Positions 16,120 to 25,903 of a DNA stretch of 37,900 nucleotides are shown here, one piece after another. The notes under the pieces were generated by a model, which worked only from the letters and a program-made list of their open reading frames with translations, was not told where the DNA came from and ran no database searches. Each line of letters begins with the position of its first letter. Within the stretch, counting starts at the first letter, position 1. Both the position numbers and the translations under genes were made by a program. Source of the DNA: Thiobacillus sp. (GTDB taxonomy: Bacteria > Pseudomonadota > Gammaproteobacteria > Burkholderiales > Thiobacillaceae); contig JAIBFA010000095.1 in assembly GCA_019459325.1 (NCBI GenBank), forward strand, positions 1-37,900. Reading direction: 5' to 3'.

Positions 16120-16632
16120 TCATGATGACGGCATGAATACCCAATCCGAGTACTTCCGCTTGCCCTCGAAGACCTTGTCCGCAAGCCTGAAATGGGCCTT
16201 TTTGACCGGTTCTTCCTCGGACAGGCTATGCACCCCGAATATCTCACCGCCCGGCCCGGTAATCAGGCCCCACTCTGCCTTGCCCGTGATCGGATCGAAG
16301 TAGATTTTCCTAAGATAGCGCTTGGTTCCCGGATAGCGAGAATCCTGCAGCAATTCCTCCAGACTCAGCGGGTAGCGCCTGCCGTTGCCGGGGGTATGCG
16401 CGGCGAACTGCCCGAGGGCGCGACGATACTGGTCGCCGACAAAGAGCAACTCCTGTTCCCTTTCCCGCTTGGACGCCGTGTGCCATATCTCGCCTGCAGC
16501 TGCGAGGGCGATCCCCATCATCGCGATCAGAATCAGCACACCGATGTAGGAGAACCCTCGTACCGGGCGCCGTCCGGGCTGCCGCCTGGACGGGACGGGA
16601 AAAGCCGTTTGAATGTCGTGCCGTATCGTCAT
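16120..16632 (-). CDS. Pseudopilin lacking Glu5 (type II secretion-like)
   Basis: A 170-residue protein with a long basic leader (about 26 residues) and a type III signal/helix GFSYIGVLILIAMMGIALA. Cleavage after Gly by a prepilin peptidase would leave Phe1; position 5 is Gly instead of the usual Glu. In the classical system the tip subunit GspK also lacks Glu5. The mature domain contains GRRYPLSLEELLQDSRYPGT and YFDPITGKAEWGLI, resembling other pseudopilins of this operon type. It could prime the pseudopilus, which is inference. Ten bases separate it from the preceding pseudopilin gene. Confidence 0.82.
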   Translation of the reverse strand: MTIRHDIQTAFPVPSRRQPGRRPVRGFSYIGVLILIAMMGIALAAAGEIWHTASKREREQELLFVGDQYRRALGQFAAHTPGNGRRYPLSLEELLQDSRYPGTKRYLRKIYFDPITGKAEWGLITGPGGEIFGVHSLSEEEPVKKAHFRLADKVFEGKRKYSDWVFMPSS

Positions 16633-16641
16633 GGTTTTCGT

Positions 16642-17025
16642 CTACCAGTCCAGATAGGCGGAGCCGTCCCGGGCCGTGCCCTGGGCGCCGCTTTTGACGT
16701 CATACACGCCGCCCATTTCAGGCTGCGGAGGGGGAACGGTGATCCAGGTCATATTGCTTTCCGTAATCGGGTCGGCCGGAACGCTGCGCAGATACTTGCT
16801 GTCGACGAGTTCGTCGAGCGCTTCGGGATACTTGCCCTTGTCGCCATAATATTTGTCCAGCGTTTGCCTCATCAGGGTCAGATTGGCCTGCAATACCGCT
16901 TCTCTGGATTTCTCCAGGCTGGCAAAGTAGCGAGGCGCCGCCAGGGTCAGCAGCGTCGCGATCACCGCCATCACCACCAACAGTTCGATCAGGGTGAAGC
17001 CGGATTTTTGCCGTCGCAATTTCAT
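16642..17025 (-). CDS. Pseudopilin, GspG-like
   Basis: A 127-residue pseudopilin. The prepilin motif is SGFTLIELLVVMAVIATLL with Gly-1, Phe1 and Glu5 in place, preceded by a short basic leader (MKLRRQK). The globular part has KGKYPEALDELVDSKYLRS and VPADPITESNMTW, matching the GspG fold pattern in which a Pro-rich loop follows the variable region. The ATG at 17025 follows AGGAAGGC and is preferred to the longer in-frame start at 17046. It starts 17 bases after the previous pseudopilin gene. Confidence 0.9.
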   Translation of the reverse strand: MKLRRQKSGFTLIELLVVMAVIATLLTLAAPRYFASLEKSREAVLQANLTLMRQTLDKYYGDKGKYPEALDELVDSKYLRSVPADPITESNMTWITVPPPQPEMGGVYDVKSGAQGTARDGSAYLDW

Positions 17026-17042
17026 GATGCGCCTTCCTGTCC

Positions 17043-17531
17043 TCACCAGTACCGGTAGGAAATTCCGTTCAGGCCGATGCCCGGCGCCAGCGAATACACG
17101 TCATAGACATCCTCGCCCTCCTCCGGCGCGTCATGGCTGCTTGCGTAGCTGCGCTTGCCCCAGGTTTCCTCATCGGGCCGCGTCGGGTCGGAAAACATCG
17201 GATCGCGCGGAATGCGTCGCAGGAAATAGAGCCTGGTTTTGCGGTCCGGGCTGCTCGCGTCAGGCACCCCCTCGACCAGGACACTCAAGGATTCCGGGTA
17301 GCCAGACTGGTCCGCCGAATGCGCGATTCGCCCTTCTTCCACCGCCTGCATGTAGGCATCGAGCGCGGAGCGTATCTCGCGCAACGCCAAGCGCAGCTCC
17401 TGTTCCTTGCTGCGCTTCACCACCACTTCGGCCAGCGGAAACGCCACCGTCGACAGCAGGGCGACAATCGCTACCGTCACCACCAGTTCGATCAGGGTAA
17501 ACCCCACGGGGGAATGGCCGCGCCGGATCAT
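17043..17531 (-). CDS. Pseudopilin, GspG/GspH-like
   Basis: A 162-residue pseudopilin with leader MIRRGHSPV and helix GFTLIELVVTVAIVALLSTV; Gly-1, Phe1 and Glu5 are conserved. The mature domain has SGYPESLSVLVEGVPDAS and LRRIPRDPMFSDPTRPDE, again the pseudopilin layout. It overlaps the end of the secretin gene (ATGA), so translation is coupled. With its two neighbours and the operon's first gene it makes four pseudopilin genes in this system. Confidence 0.9.
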   Translation of the reverse strand: MIRRGHSPVGFTLIELVVTVAIVALLSTVAFPLAEVVVKRSKEQELRLALREIRSALDAYMQAVEEGRIAHSADQSGYPESLSVLVEGVPDASSPDRKTRLYFLRRIPRDPMFSDPTRPDEETWGKRSYASSHDAPEEGEDVYDVYSLAPGIGLNGISYRYW

Positions 17532-19831
17532 GGTGCCACCGTGATGACGTGCGGTTCCGGCAGGGTGACCGCCAGTTCTTCACCGCCGGGGCCGATGGGC
17601 GCCATGCGTCCGACGACGATCTGCGATTGCGGATGGCCCGCAATCGCCTCGAATACCAGGGTGACGACGCTGGCTGTCCCGCTATTCCCCTCGGCCCCCG
17701 TGCCGGACACTTCCACCAGGATCTGGCCGCTGGCCTGATCGATGGTTTTCGAGAACGTGGACTGCATGTCGTTCTGCCTGAAGAAGCCGCCCTCCGTAAC
17801 GTCGACCGCCTTGAACACGCTGGGATCGAAACTCATCATCAGCCCCGCACGGCCCAATGCCTGCGCTGACTGCGCGTTCAGCGTCAGGCGGATCGTCTCG
17901 CCCGGTTTTGCCTGACTGGGGCCTTGCCAGGTCAGCACGACCATCCCGGTGGCGGGCGCGCTCTGCGGTGCCGGCTGGACATCCCGCCGCGCCGGAGGGC
18001 GCGTGCGCGCGATGGGTGTCGCCGCAGCGGTGGTGCTGACGGCAATGCTGCCGAGCGGTTTGATGCTGAACAGCGAGCTGCGCAGACTGGCCTCGGTGCC
18101 GGACCAGTACTCCACCTCGCCGGCGTCGTGGAGCCGTGCGCTGCCCACGATCCGCGGGGTGATCGACAGCACGATTTCGGTCTTCGTGCTGTCGTCTTTG
18201 TGGCTGGAGAACAGGCGCCCGAGCAAGGGCATCTGGCCGAGTCCCGGTACTTTGCTTGCGGTCTTGCGGTCCTCGTCGCTGATCAGCCCGGCCAGGATCT
18301 GCGTTTCCCCATCCTTCAGGCGCAGCACAGTGGAAGCGTTGCGCGTGCCCACCTCATAGGCAAGCGTGCCGGACTCCACATTGGGCACTTCTCTGATGAT
18401 GGAGCTGACATCCAGTCCCACCTTGATCACCACTTCGTTATCGAGGTGGATGTCCGGCTCCACCTCCAGCTTCAGCCCCACGTCCAGGTACTGCACGCTG
18501 CCGGTGATGACCGGGGTTCCCGTGGAGACCGGCGTCACGGCATTGGTGATCACCGGCACCCGGCTGCCGATCATGATCTTGGCCTTCTCGCGGTTGCGTA
18601 CCCGGATGCGCGGACTGGCGAGGACGTTGGTGTCGGTGTCCTCGAGCTTGAGGTTGAGAGTGGCACTGAGCGGGGTGACCAGCAGTGCACCGCTGGAGAG
18701 CCCTCTCAACTGGCTGAGCGTTTCGACGCTTCCCGGCGTGGTGAGCGAGAACGACTGGGGAAACTTGATCCCGAGCTCGCTCGCCCGCGAACGGGTGATT
18801 TCCAGCACCTCCACTTCCAGCATCACTTCCGGCTCCGCGACATCCTGGTCGGCCACCATCTTCTCCGCCAGCCGGATCGCCTCCGGCGTGTCCCGCATCA
18901 CGATGGAGTTGGTCTTCTCGTGGATGAAAATATCCTTGGTTTTCAGCAGCGTCTTGATCATGGTCAGCATCTGCTTGGGATCGGCGTTGGTCAGGTGAAA
19001 GCTCCTGACCTTGAGATCCTGGTAATCCTTGAGCTTGGCCGGTGTGCTCGGGTAGATGAACACCGTGTTGTCACTGAGGATTTTCTTTTCGAGCTGGTTC
19101 TGCAGCAGGATCAGGTCGATGGTGTCCTCCACCGACACGTCCTTGACGAAAATCGAGGTCTTCAGGTCGGGTCTGACATCCCTGTCCAACAGTACGTTGA
19201 TGCCGCTGGTGCGCGAGAGGGCCTCGAAGACCATTTTCAGGTTGGCGTCGCGGAATTGCAGTGCGACCGGTTTGGTGAACTTCGCCCTGAGCGTCGGCTC
19301 GGCCAGTCGCTGCTTTGCCTCGCGTTCTTCGATCTGCCGCTGCAGCAACAGGGCCCTGCCATGTTTCGGATTCTCCAGCAGGACCGGTTTGAGCGCTGAG
19401 CGGGCCGCCTCGAGGTCGTCTTTTTTCAGCCGGTTTTCAACCTCGGCCAGGGCTGCGTCGTGGCGCCTGTCCATTTCCAGCGCTTCAAGGCCAAGCCTGG
19501 CACGACTGTTGTCCGGATCGATGCCGAGAATGCGCGCATAGATCGCCTGGGCTGCGTCGGTGTGGCCGGCAGCCCGCTCGCTGCCTGCAGCCGCGAGCAT
19601 CCGGTTCACGGTCGTCTCGCGGCTACGCAGAAGATCGGCGCGATAGGCCGGATTGCCGGGCGCAGCCTGGGTCGCCTGCGACAACTTCGCCAGGCCCTCC
19701 TCGACCCGCCCCTCCGCCATCAGGGACAGGCCATCGCGATGCAACTGCTGGCCGGCACATCCCGTCAGCAGGGCCGCAAGCAGCGCCCACCGTGCAATGT
19801 GTCCGCAGAGTCCTGCTTTCGTCTTGTTCAT
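17528..19831 (-). CDS. Secretin (GspD-like) lipoprotein with N-terminal TPRs and C-terminal cohesin domain
   Basis: Outer-membrane secretin of 767 residues. A lipobox LLTGC (Cys25) follows the signal peptide, so the N-terminus is lipidated. Residues about 30-180 form TPR-like repeats. A secretin/TonB short N-terminal domain with LQFRDANLKMVFEALSRTSG follows near 195, then an N1-type domain. The secretin core (about 330-570) shows the family stretch LKDGETQILAGLI and VPGLGQMPLLGRLFSS. The last 140 or so residues match a cohesin domain (LTWQGPSQAKPGETIRLTL, LMMSFDPSVFKAVDV, VVTLVFEAIAG). Canonical GspD ends with an S-domain for its pilotin instead. The ATG at 19831 follows GGGGAGCGGGAC. Confidence 0.9.
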   Translation of the reverse strand: MNKTKAGLCGHIARWALLAALLTGCAGQQLHRDGLSLMAEGRVEEGLAKLSQATQAAPGNPAYRADLLRSRETTVNRMLAAAGSERAAGHTDAAQAIYARILGIDPDNSRARLGLEALEMDRRHDAALAEVENRLKKDDLEAARSALKPVLLENPKHGRALLLQRQIEEREAKQRLAEPTLRAKFTKPVALQFRDANLKMVFEALSRTSGINVLLDRDVRPDLKTSIFVKDVSVEDTIDLILLQNQLEKKILSDNTVFIYPSTPAKLKDYQDLKVRSFHLTNADPKQMLTMIKTLLKTKDIFIHEKTNSIVMRDTPEAIRLAEKMVADQDVAEPEVMLEVEVLEITRSRASELGIKFPQSFSLTTPGSVETLSQLRGLSSGALLVTPLSATLNLKLEDTDTNVLASPRIRVRNREKAKIMIGSRVPVITNAVTPVSTGTPVITGSVQYLDVGLKLEVEPDIHLDNEVVIKVGLDVSSIIREVPNVESGTLAYEVGTRNASTVLRLKDGETQILAGLISDEDRKTASKVPGLGQMPLLGRLFSSHKDDSTKTEIVLSITPRIVGSARLHDAGEVEYWSGTEASLRSSLFSIKPLGSIAVSTTAAATPIARTRPPARRDVQPAPQSAPATGMVVLTWQGPSQAKPGETIRLTLNAQSAQALGRAGLMMSFDPSVFKAVDVTEGGFFRQNDMQSTFSKTIDQASGQILVEVSGTGAEGNSGTASVVTLVFEAIAGHPQSQIVVGRMAPIGPGGEELAVTLPEPHVITVAP

Positions 19832-19916
19832 GTCCCGCTCCCCGTGGACCCCGTACTTGCCGCGAGCCAGGCTGCGGCTCTTCCGGACAACCGAGCGCGG
19901 CAAGGTGATAGGCACA

Positions 19917-20429
19917 TCATGTCTCCCCCGCGCTGATCGTCTGCTTGATGTTGAGCGGCAGGTAGGTCAGTTCCAGCCGCCCCCCGATCAAACGCTCGAT
20001 CCGATAGGTGTTCTCGATCACTTCGCCTTCGGCGACGGTGTACATGCGCTCGCCCTTGATCAGCAGAATGATCAGCGACCCGCCTTCCTCGTAGCGGCCA
20101 AAGTAGCTGAACGGCATCGGCGGCGCGCTGGGAGGGGGCGGCGGGACGGGCTTGGGCGGTGGGGGAGGCGGCGGCGGAACGTACCAGGAGATCGCATTGA
20201 AAGCATTGCCCGCTGACGTGTCGGCAGCGGCTTTCCCGCCCGGCCGGTTTAGCCGCTCCAGCTCGATCCGCAGCACAGGCTGTTGAGGTGCTGGATCAAG
20301 CGTTTTCGGCGCACTGGCGTGCGCCTGTTGGGGCTCGGCCTGCTGCCCGTCGTCGGATGCGGCGGACAAAAAAATCGCAACGGCCATGCATCCGACCAGA
20401 ACACGCTGATGCCATGGCCGCATTTTCAT
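19917..20429 (-). CDS. Proline-rich inner-membrane periplasmic connector (PilP/GspC-like)
   Basis: A 170-residue protein: an N-terminal membrane or signal helix (VLVGCMAVAIFLSAAS), a disordered segment with long proline runs (about 84-105), then a compact beta domain with SYFGRYEEGGSLIILLIKG, VAEGEVIENTYRIERL and LTYLPLNIKQTI. This layout fits the PilP/GspC homology-region fold that links the inner-membrane platform to the secretin, and the gene lies directly before the secretin gene. I do not recognise it by strong motif, so the role is position-based inference. Its ATG overlaps the PilO-like stop (ATGA). An 86-base gap follows before the secretin start. Confidence 0.72.
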   Translation of the reverse strand: MKMRPWHQRVLVGCMAVAIFLSAASDDGQQAEPQQAHASAPKTLDPAPQQPVLRIELERLNRPGGKAAADTSAGNAFNAISWYVPPPPPPPPKPVPPPPPSAPPMPFSYFGRYEEGGSLIILLIKGERMYTVAEGEVIENTYRIERLIGGRLELTYLPLNIKQTISAGET

Positions 20430-20980
20430 GACGGCTGCTCCAGATAGAGCACCAGCCTGATCTTGGCGTCCACCAGCGGATCGCCGACTTTCTGGCGCTC
20501 GAACTGAACCTGTTCCAGCGAGGCAATGGGGACCTTCACGCCGGTGCTCGCCAAAAACTGACGGATCTGTCGGTATTCGCCCCTGACCGGCAGCGTCATC
20601 TGCAGGCGGGTCAGTTTGCCGATCTTGTCACGGGTCGGCTTGTATTCGCCCTGATCGAGGCTGAGCCCGCAGCTTTGGGCGGTTTCAGCAATCGTGCCGA
20701 TCCAGTCGGGCGAACTCCCCTCGGCGGGAAATGCGCGGTAGAAATCGGCGAGCTGCTCGGCAGCCGGCCGCTCGGTGGCAGACAGCTGCCGGCCCGCCCG
20801 CACTATCCGTTCCTGCAGCGAGGCCGCGCTGAGACGAACGTCGTCCAGTCGTTGCTGCGCGGGCAACACGGCGGAAAAATAGAGCGTCGCCGTCATCACC
20901 CACACGCCGATTCCGGCTGTTCCCGGCCAGCCGAGCTGGCGCAGACGGCGTCCGAACGAGCCATACAGCCGGGCCGTCAT
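20426..20980 (-). CDS. PilO/GspM-like platform protein
   Basis: A 184-residue bitopic membrane protein: short cytoplasmic tail, transmembrane helix (about 20-42, TAGIGVWVMTATLYFSAVL), a coiled-coil stretch (QQRLDDVRLSAASLQERI), then a periplasmic ferredoxin-like domain as in PilO and GspM. The segment GEYRQIRQFLAS is typical of the PilO fold. ATG 20980 overlaps the PilN-like stop as ATGA; the in-frame ATG at 20998 is the alternative. Confidence 0.82.
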   Translation of the reverse strand: MTARLYGSFGRRLRQLGWPGTAGIGVWVMTATLYFSAVLPAQQRLDDVRLSAASLQERIVRAGRQLSATERPAAEQLADFYRAFPAEGSSPDWIGTIAETAQSCGLSLDQGEYKPTRDKIGKLTRLQMTLPVRGEYRQIRQFLASTGVKVPIASLEQVQFERQKVGDPLVDAKIRLVLYLEQPS

Positions 20981-21519
20981 GACGCGCCCGCCTTCCATAC
21001 GGCAAGCAGGGAAAAGCGGATGGGCTTCTCCGGATCCGCCTGTTGAACTTGGTGATTTTGCAGGTGCACGCTGGCAAACACGTCGCGTGTCCCGAGTTGC
21101 TTGATGTAATCCAGCATGGCGGGGAAATTCTTCGCCTCACCGCTGATCGTGACCGTGCCCTTGCGGAGGTCGGGCTCCATCGACAGCAGGGCAATGTTTT
21201 TGCCCGTCGACGACTCGACTGCCCTGAACAAGGTGTCCCATGGCAGGCTCAGCTGGCGCAGCACCTGGTTGGCATGCTGCACTTCCAGCGCCTGTTCGCG
21301 CGCTGCCTGTCCGCTAGCCGGCCGCAGCGCGCGTGCGCGATGGCTCGACAGGCGCTCGTCGTGGTCCACCCGGGTCTCCCACAACTCAATGCGCTGGCTC
21401 AGCTCATGGTAATAACCTCCTGTCAGCGCGAGCGCCAGCAGGGCCGAGGCCAGCATGCCGAGGCCCAGCCACGGGAAGGGTCGGGTGCTGCGCTGGTAAT
21501 CGAGGCGGAGCGCGCGCAT
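20977..21519 (-). CDS. PilN/GspL-C-like platform protein
   Basis: A 180-residue bitopic protein with a cytoplasmic N-terminus (MRALRLDYQRS), one transmembrane helix (about 15-37), an alpha-helical coil rich in Arg/Gln/Glu and a periplasmic domain containing LSMEPDLRKGTVTISGEAKN, a PilN hallmark. Together with the preceding PilM-like gene it replaces the single GspL of classical type II systems. It starts four bases after the PilM-like stop. Confidence 0.82.
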   Translation of the reverse strand: MRALRLDYQRSTRPFPWLGLGMLASALLALALTGGYYHELSQRIELWETRVDHDERLSSHRARALRPASGQAAREQALEVQHANQVLRQLSLPWDTLFRAVESSTGKNIALLSMEPDLRKGTVTISGEAKNFPAMLDYIKQLGTRDVFASVHLQNHQVQQADPEKPIRFSLLAVWKAGAS

Positions 21520-21523
21520 GGGA

Positions 21524-22343
21524 TCACGCTTCCGCCGTGAGGACGCGTCCGGCATCCACCGACGCGGCGCCATGACGCCGTTTCGGCGCCAGCAGGTGGA
21601 ACTGCCAGCGGTCATTTTCCGGCAGCTTGACATCGTCCCGACCGGACGCCCACACGAACACGTCCCGGGCCGCCGCCTCCGGGTCGGCCAGATACGCTTC
21701 CCGCTCCAGGGTCAGGGCCAGTTCCACGCGCCAGCCGGCACCGATCCGCTGGCTTCTGACCCGCGCCCAGCGCCCTTGGTGCAGCAGCGCGAGGCACAGA
21801 CAGCCCGGTTCCAGCAAGGCCAGCCAGGCATGCCGGCCCTGCAAACTGCGCCGGTAATCGTTGTAGACCGCCATCAGGCTGGGCTGGATCGAGTCGAGCC
21901 TCACCTTCGCTGTGGAAAACACCTCGCGCAGTGCGCCCGGCAACGCGGCATCGACCGCACTGGCCAGCTTCGGCACCCCGTCCCGCTCGTCACTCACGCG
22001 CAGCTCCCACTGCGCGGCCGCCTCGCCGTACACCCGCTCGAAGCAGTGGCGCGCGAAGGCTGTCTCCTCCTCCGCATCGCCGAGGGCGTCGCTCCAGGGG
22101 ACCAGCACATAGCGCACCAAGCGGCTGGAGAGAATCACGCTGGCATGCGCGACGCGGCCGGCATGGGCCGGCAGCGCCGTTTCCAGTGCCTGCACCGCGC
22201 CGCGCCACGGCGCCGCATCCTGCCCGGCGGCCGTGGCCGCCAGCCTTTCGTTCCGCACCGTGGTGCGCACACCGCGCAGCGTCAGCCTGCGCTCGCTGTG
22301 GGCCAGGTTGACCTGGTCGGGCGCCAGCTCGACCCACAGCGTA

Positions 22344-22363
<20 letters not shown>
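21524..22363 (-). CDS. PilM/GspL-like cytoplasmic platform protein
   Basis: A 279-residue protein with an actin-like (ASKHA) layout as in PilM and the cytoplasmic half of GspL, but with no transmembrane helix. Family-like stretches are LVRYVLVPWSDALGDAEEE and SIQPSLMAVYNDYRRSLQ. The start is GTG at 22363, preceded by AGGAG, and overlaps the GspE gene end by 20 bases. Identification rests mainly on fold-like pattern and position between GspE and a PilN-like gene. Confidence 0.78.
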
Positions 22364-24040
<1,677 letters not shown>

Positions 24041-24044
<4 letters not shown>

Positions 24045-25231
24045 TGGATGCTCCCCGCCAGTTCGAAGATCGGGAAATACATGAGCACCACGATGAAACC
24101 GATCACCACGCCGATGAACGCCATCAGCAGCGGCTCGAACAGCTTGGTGAAGCGCTCCACCCAGCGCGCACTCTCTTCCTCGTGGAAAGCGGCGATGCGT
24201 TCCATCATCTCGCCCATGCGGCCGGTACGCTCGCCCACGCGCAGCATGCGCAGCGCCACCGGCGTAGTCAGCCCGTAGCGCTCCATCGCCACGGACATCG
24301 GGGTGCCCTCACGGATGCGCGCCGAGGCCTGCGTCAGCTGGTTGCGCAGGCCGGATTCCAGCAAATCGGAGACCAGGTTCAGCGAAGGCACCACCGGCAT
24401 GCCGCCACGCAGCAGCATGCCGAGCGAGCGGTAGAAGCGGGCGAGCTGATAAACATGCAGCTGCCCGCCGATGCCGGGCAGCTGCCACAGCGTGCGCAGC
24501 AGCCACTGCCGGCTGGCCGGGCGGGTAGCGGTATAAAGCGCGCCGCCCAGAAGCAGCAGGGTAGCGGTCAGGATCGTCGCGCCGTGGGCTTCCAGCAACT
24601 GCCCCCAGCGCATCAGCAGCTGCGACATCAGCGGCAGGTCGCTGCCGATGTCGGCGTAGATGTGGCTGAAGCGGGGTACGACGTACACCATCAGGAACAG
24701 CGTCACCAGGCCGCCGACCACGAACAGCAGCAGCGGATAGATCGAGGCACTGACCACCTGCCGTTTCACTGCATCCATCTGCGACTGGTAAGCGACATAG
24801 CGCGACAGGGCCTCGGGCAGATCGCCGGTTCGTTCGCTGGCGCGCACGGTCGCCACGTAGAGCGCCGGGAAATTCGCCGGCGAATGCTGCAGCGCATAGG
24901 AAAACGCATGTCCCTCGTAGAGGCTGGCAATGATCTGCGTCAGGGTCTGTTTGACTTCGGGGCGCTGCTCTTTTTCGGTCAGGGTTTCCAGCGCCTCCAC
25001 CAGGGCCAGTCCGGCCTGCAACAGCGCCAGCAATTCCTGGCTGAACAGCACCAGGGGAAAATGGCCCTTGCGTTGCCAGTGCCACGCCGGCCAGGCGGCT
25101 TTCGCCCTGACCGCGATCACCGTGTAGCCCCGGGCCAGCATCTGGTTGGCGGCATCGCCGGCATCCATGGCATCCAGCACCCATGCCGTCAGATTCTCAT
25201 CCCCGCGCAGTGCCTTGACTTCATAGCGCAT
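24041..25231 (-). CDS. gspF: Type II secretion inner-membrane platform protein GspF
   Basis: A 396-residue polytopic protein with two GspF repeats: first FSQELLALLQAGLALVEALE (about residue 63) and second RFYRSLGMLLRGGMPVVPSL (about 263). Three transmembrane helices are visible, including LLFVVGGLVTLFLMVYVVP and the C-terminal LLMAFIGVVIGFIVVLMYFP. It anchors GspE and the PilM-N-O complex. ATG 25231 follows CGGAGAGACAGC. Normal length for the family. Confidence 0.94.
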
Positions 25232-25277
25232 GCTGTCTCTCCGGTATCAAACTGCGTATTGAGCCGTCGCGGGGTCG

Positions 25278-25724
25278 CTACCAGTTGGTGATGTCGCCGG
25301 CCTCCCCGTCCCCGCCGGGGCTGCCATCCCTGCCATACGACAGCAGGTCATACTCGCCGTGCTCGCCGGGCATGATGAAAACGTAGGCATTGCCCCAGGG
25401 ATCGGCCGGAACGCCTTTCTGCAGGTAGGGGCCGTCCCATCTGGCTTCGTTGGCCGGACGGGTGACCAGGCTGGCCAGCCCCTGCTCCGTGCTGGGGTAA
25501 TGGCCGTTGTCCAGCCGGAACTGGTCCAGCGCCTTGCCCAGGGCATCGATCTGGGCGCGTGCCACCTTGATCTCCGACTTGCCGATCTGGGAGAAGTATT
25601 TCGGCCCCACGTAGCCGGCCAAAAGGCCGATGATCACCATGACCACCAGCAGTTCGAGCAGGGTGAAACCCCGTCTGCTTCGGCGTGTGGCCAGCCCTTT
25701 GATGAGATACCCGGTTTCCCGCAT
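25278..25724 (-). CDS. gspG: Major pseudopilin GspG
   Basis: A 148-residue major pseudopilin, the best match in the operon to classical GspG. Prepilin motif GFTLLELLVVMVIIGLLAG with Gly-1, Phe1 and Glu5; then LDQFRLDNGHYPSTEQGLA and the calcium-loop region ADPWGNAYVFIMPGEHGEYD ending SYGRDGSPGG. These calcium-binding and C-terminal patterns are typical. The ATG at 25724 follows GGAGGGG; in-frame ATGs at 25739 and 25748 are less likely. It lies 180 bases after the kinase gene stop. Confidence 0.95.
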   Translation of the reverse strand: MRETGYLIKGLATRRSRRGFTLLELLVVMVIIGLLAGYVGPKYFSQIGKSEIKVARAQIDALGKALDQFRLDNGHYPSTEQGLASLVTRPANEARWDGPYLQKGVPADPWGNAYVFIMPGEHGEYDLLSYGRDGSPGGDGEAGDITNW

Positions 25725-25903
25725 GCGCGACCCCTCCATACCCGCCATGAGGGCAATTGCCGACAGGCGATGGTCTTACCTTAGCGCTACAGATGCAGGC
25801 TGGCTGTGGGGGGATCACCGTATTCGCTTATTCGGGGTGGACTGTATTTTTCAGGTGGGTGAACTATGTAGCTGCGTGCCGCGATGCCGAGGCAGGCTGA
25901 TGG

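Noticed and set aside
20160..20180. G/C-rich simple repeat in the PilP-like gene as a regulatory or phase-variation tract
   Set aside because: It encodes the proline-run linker expected in this protein and is interrupted by other bases; no evidence of slippage.
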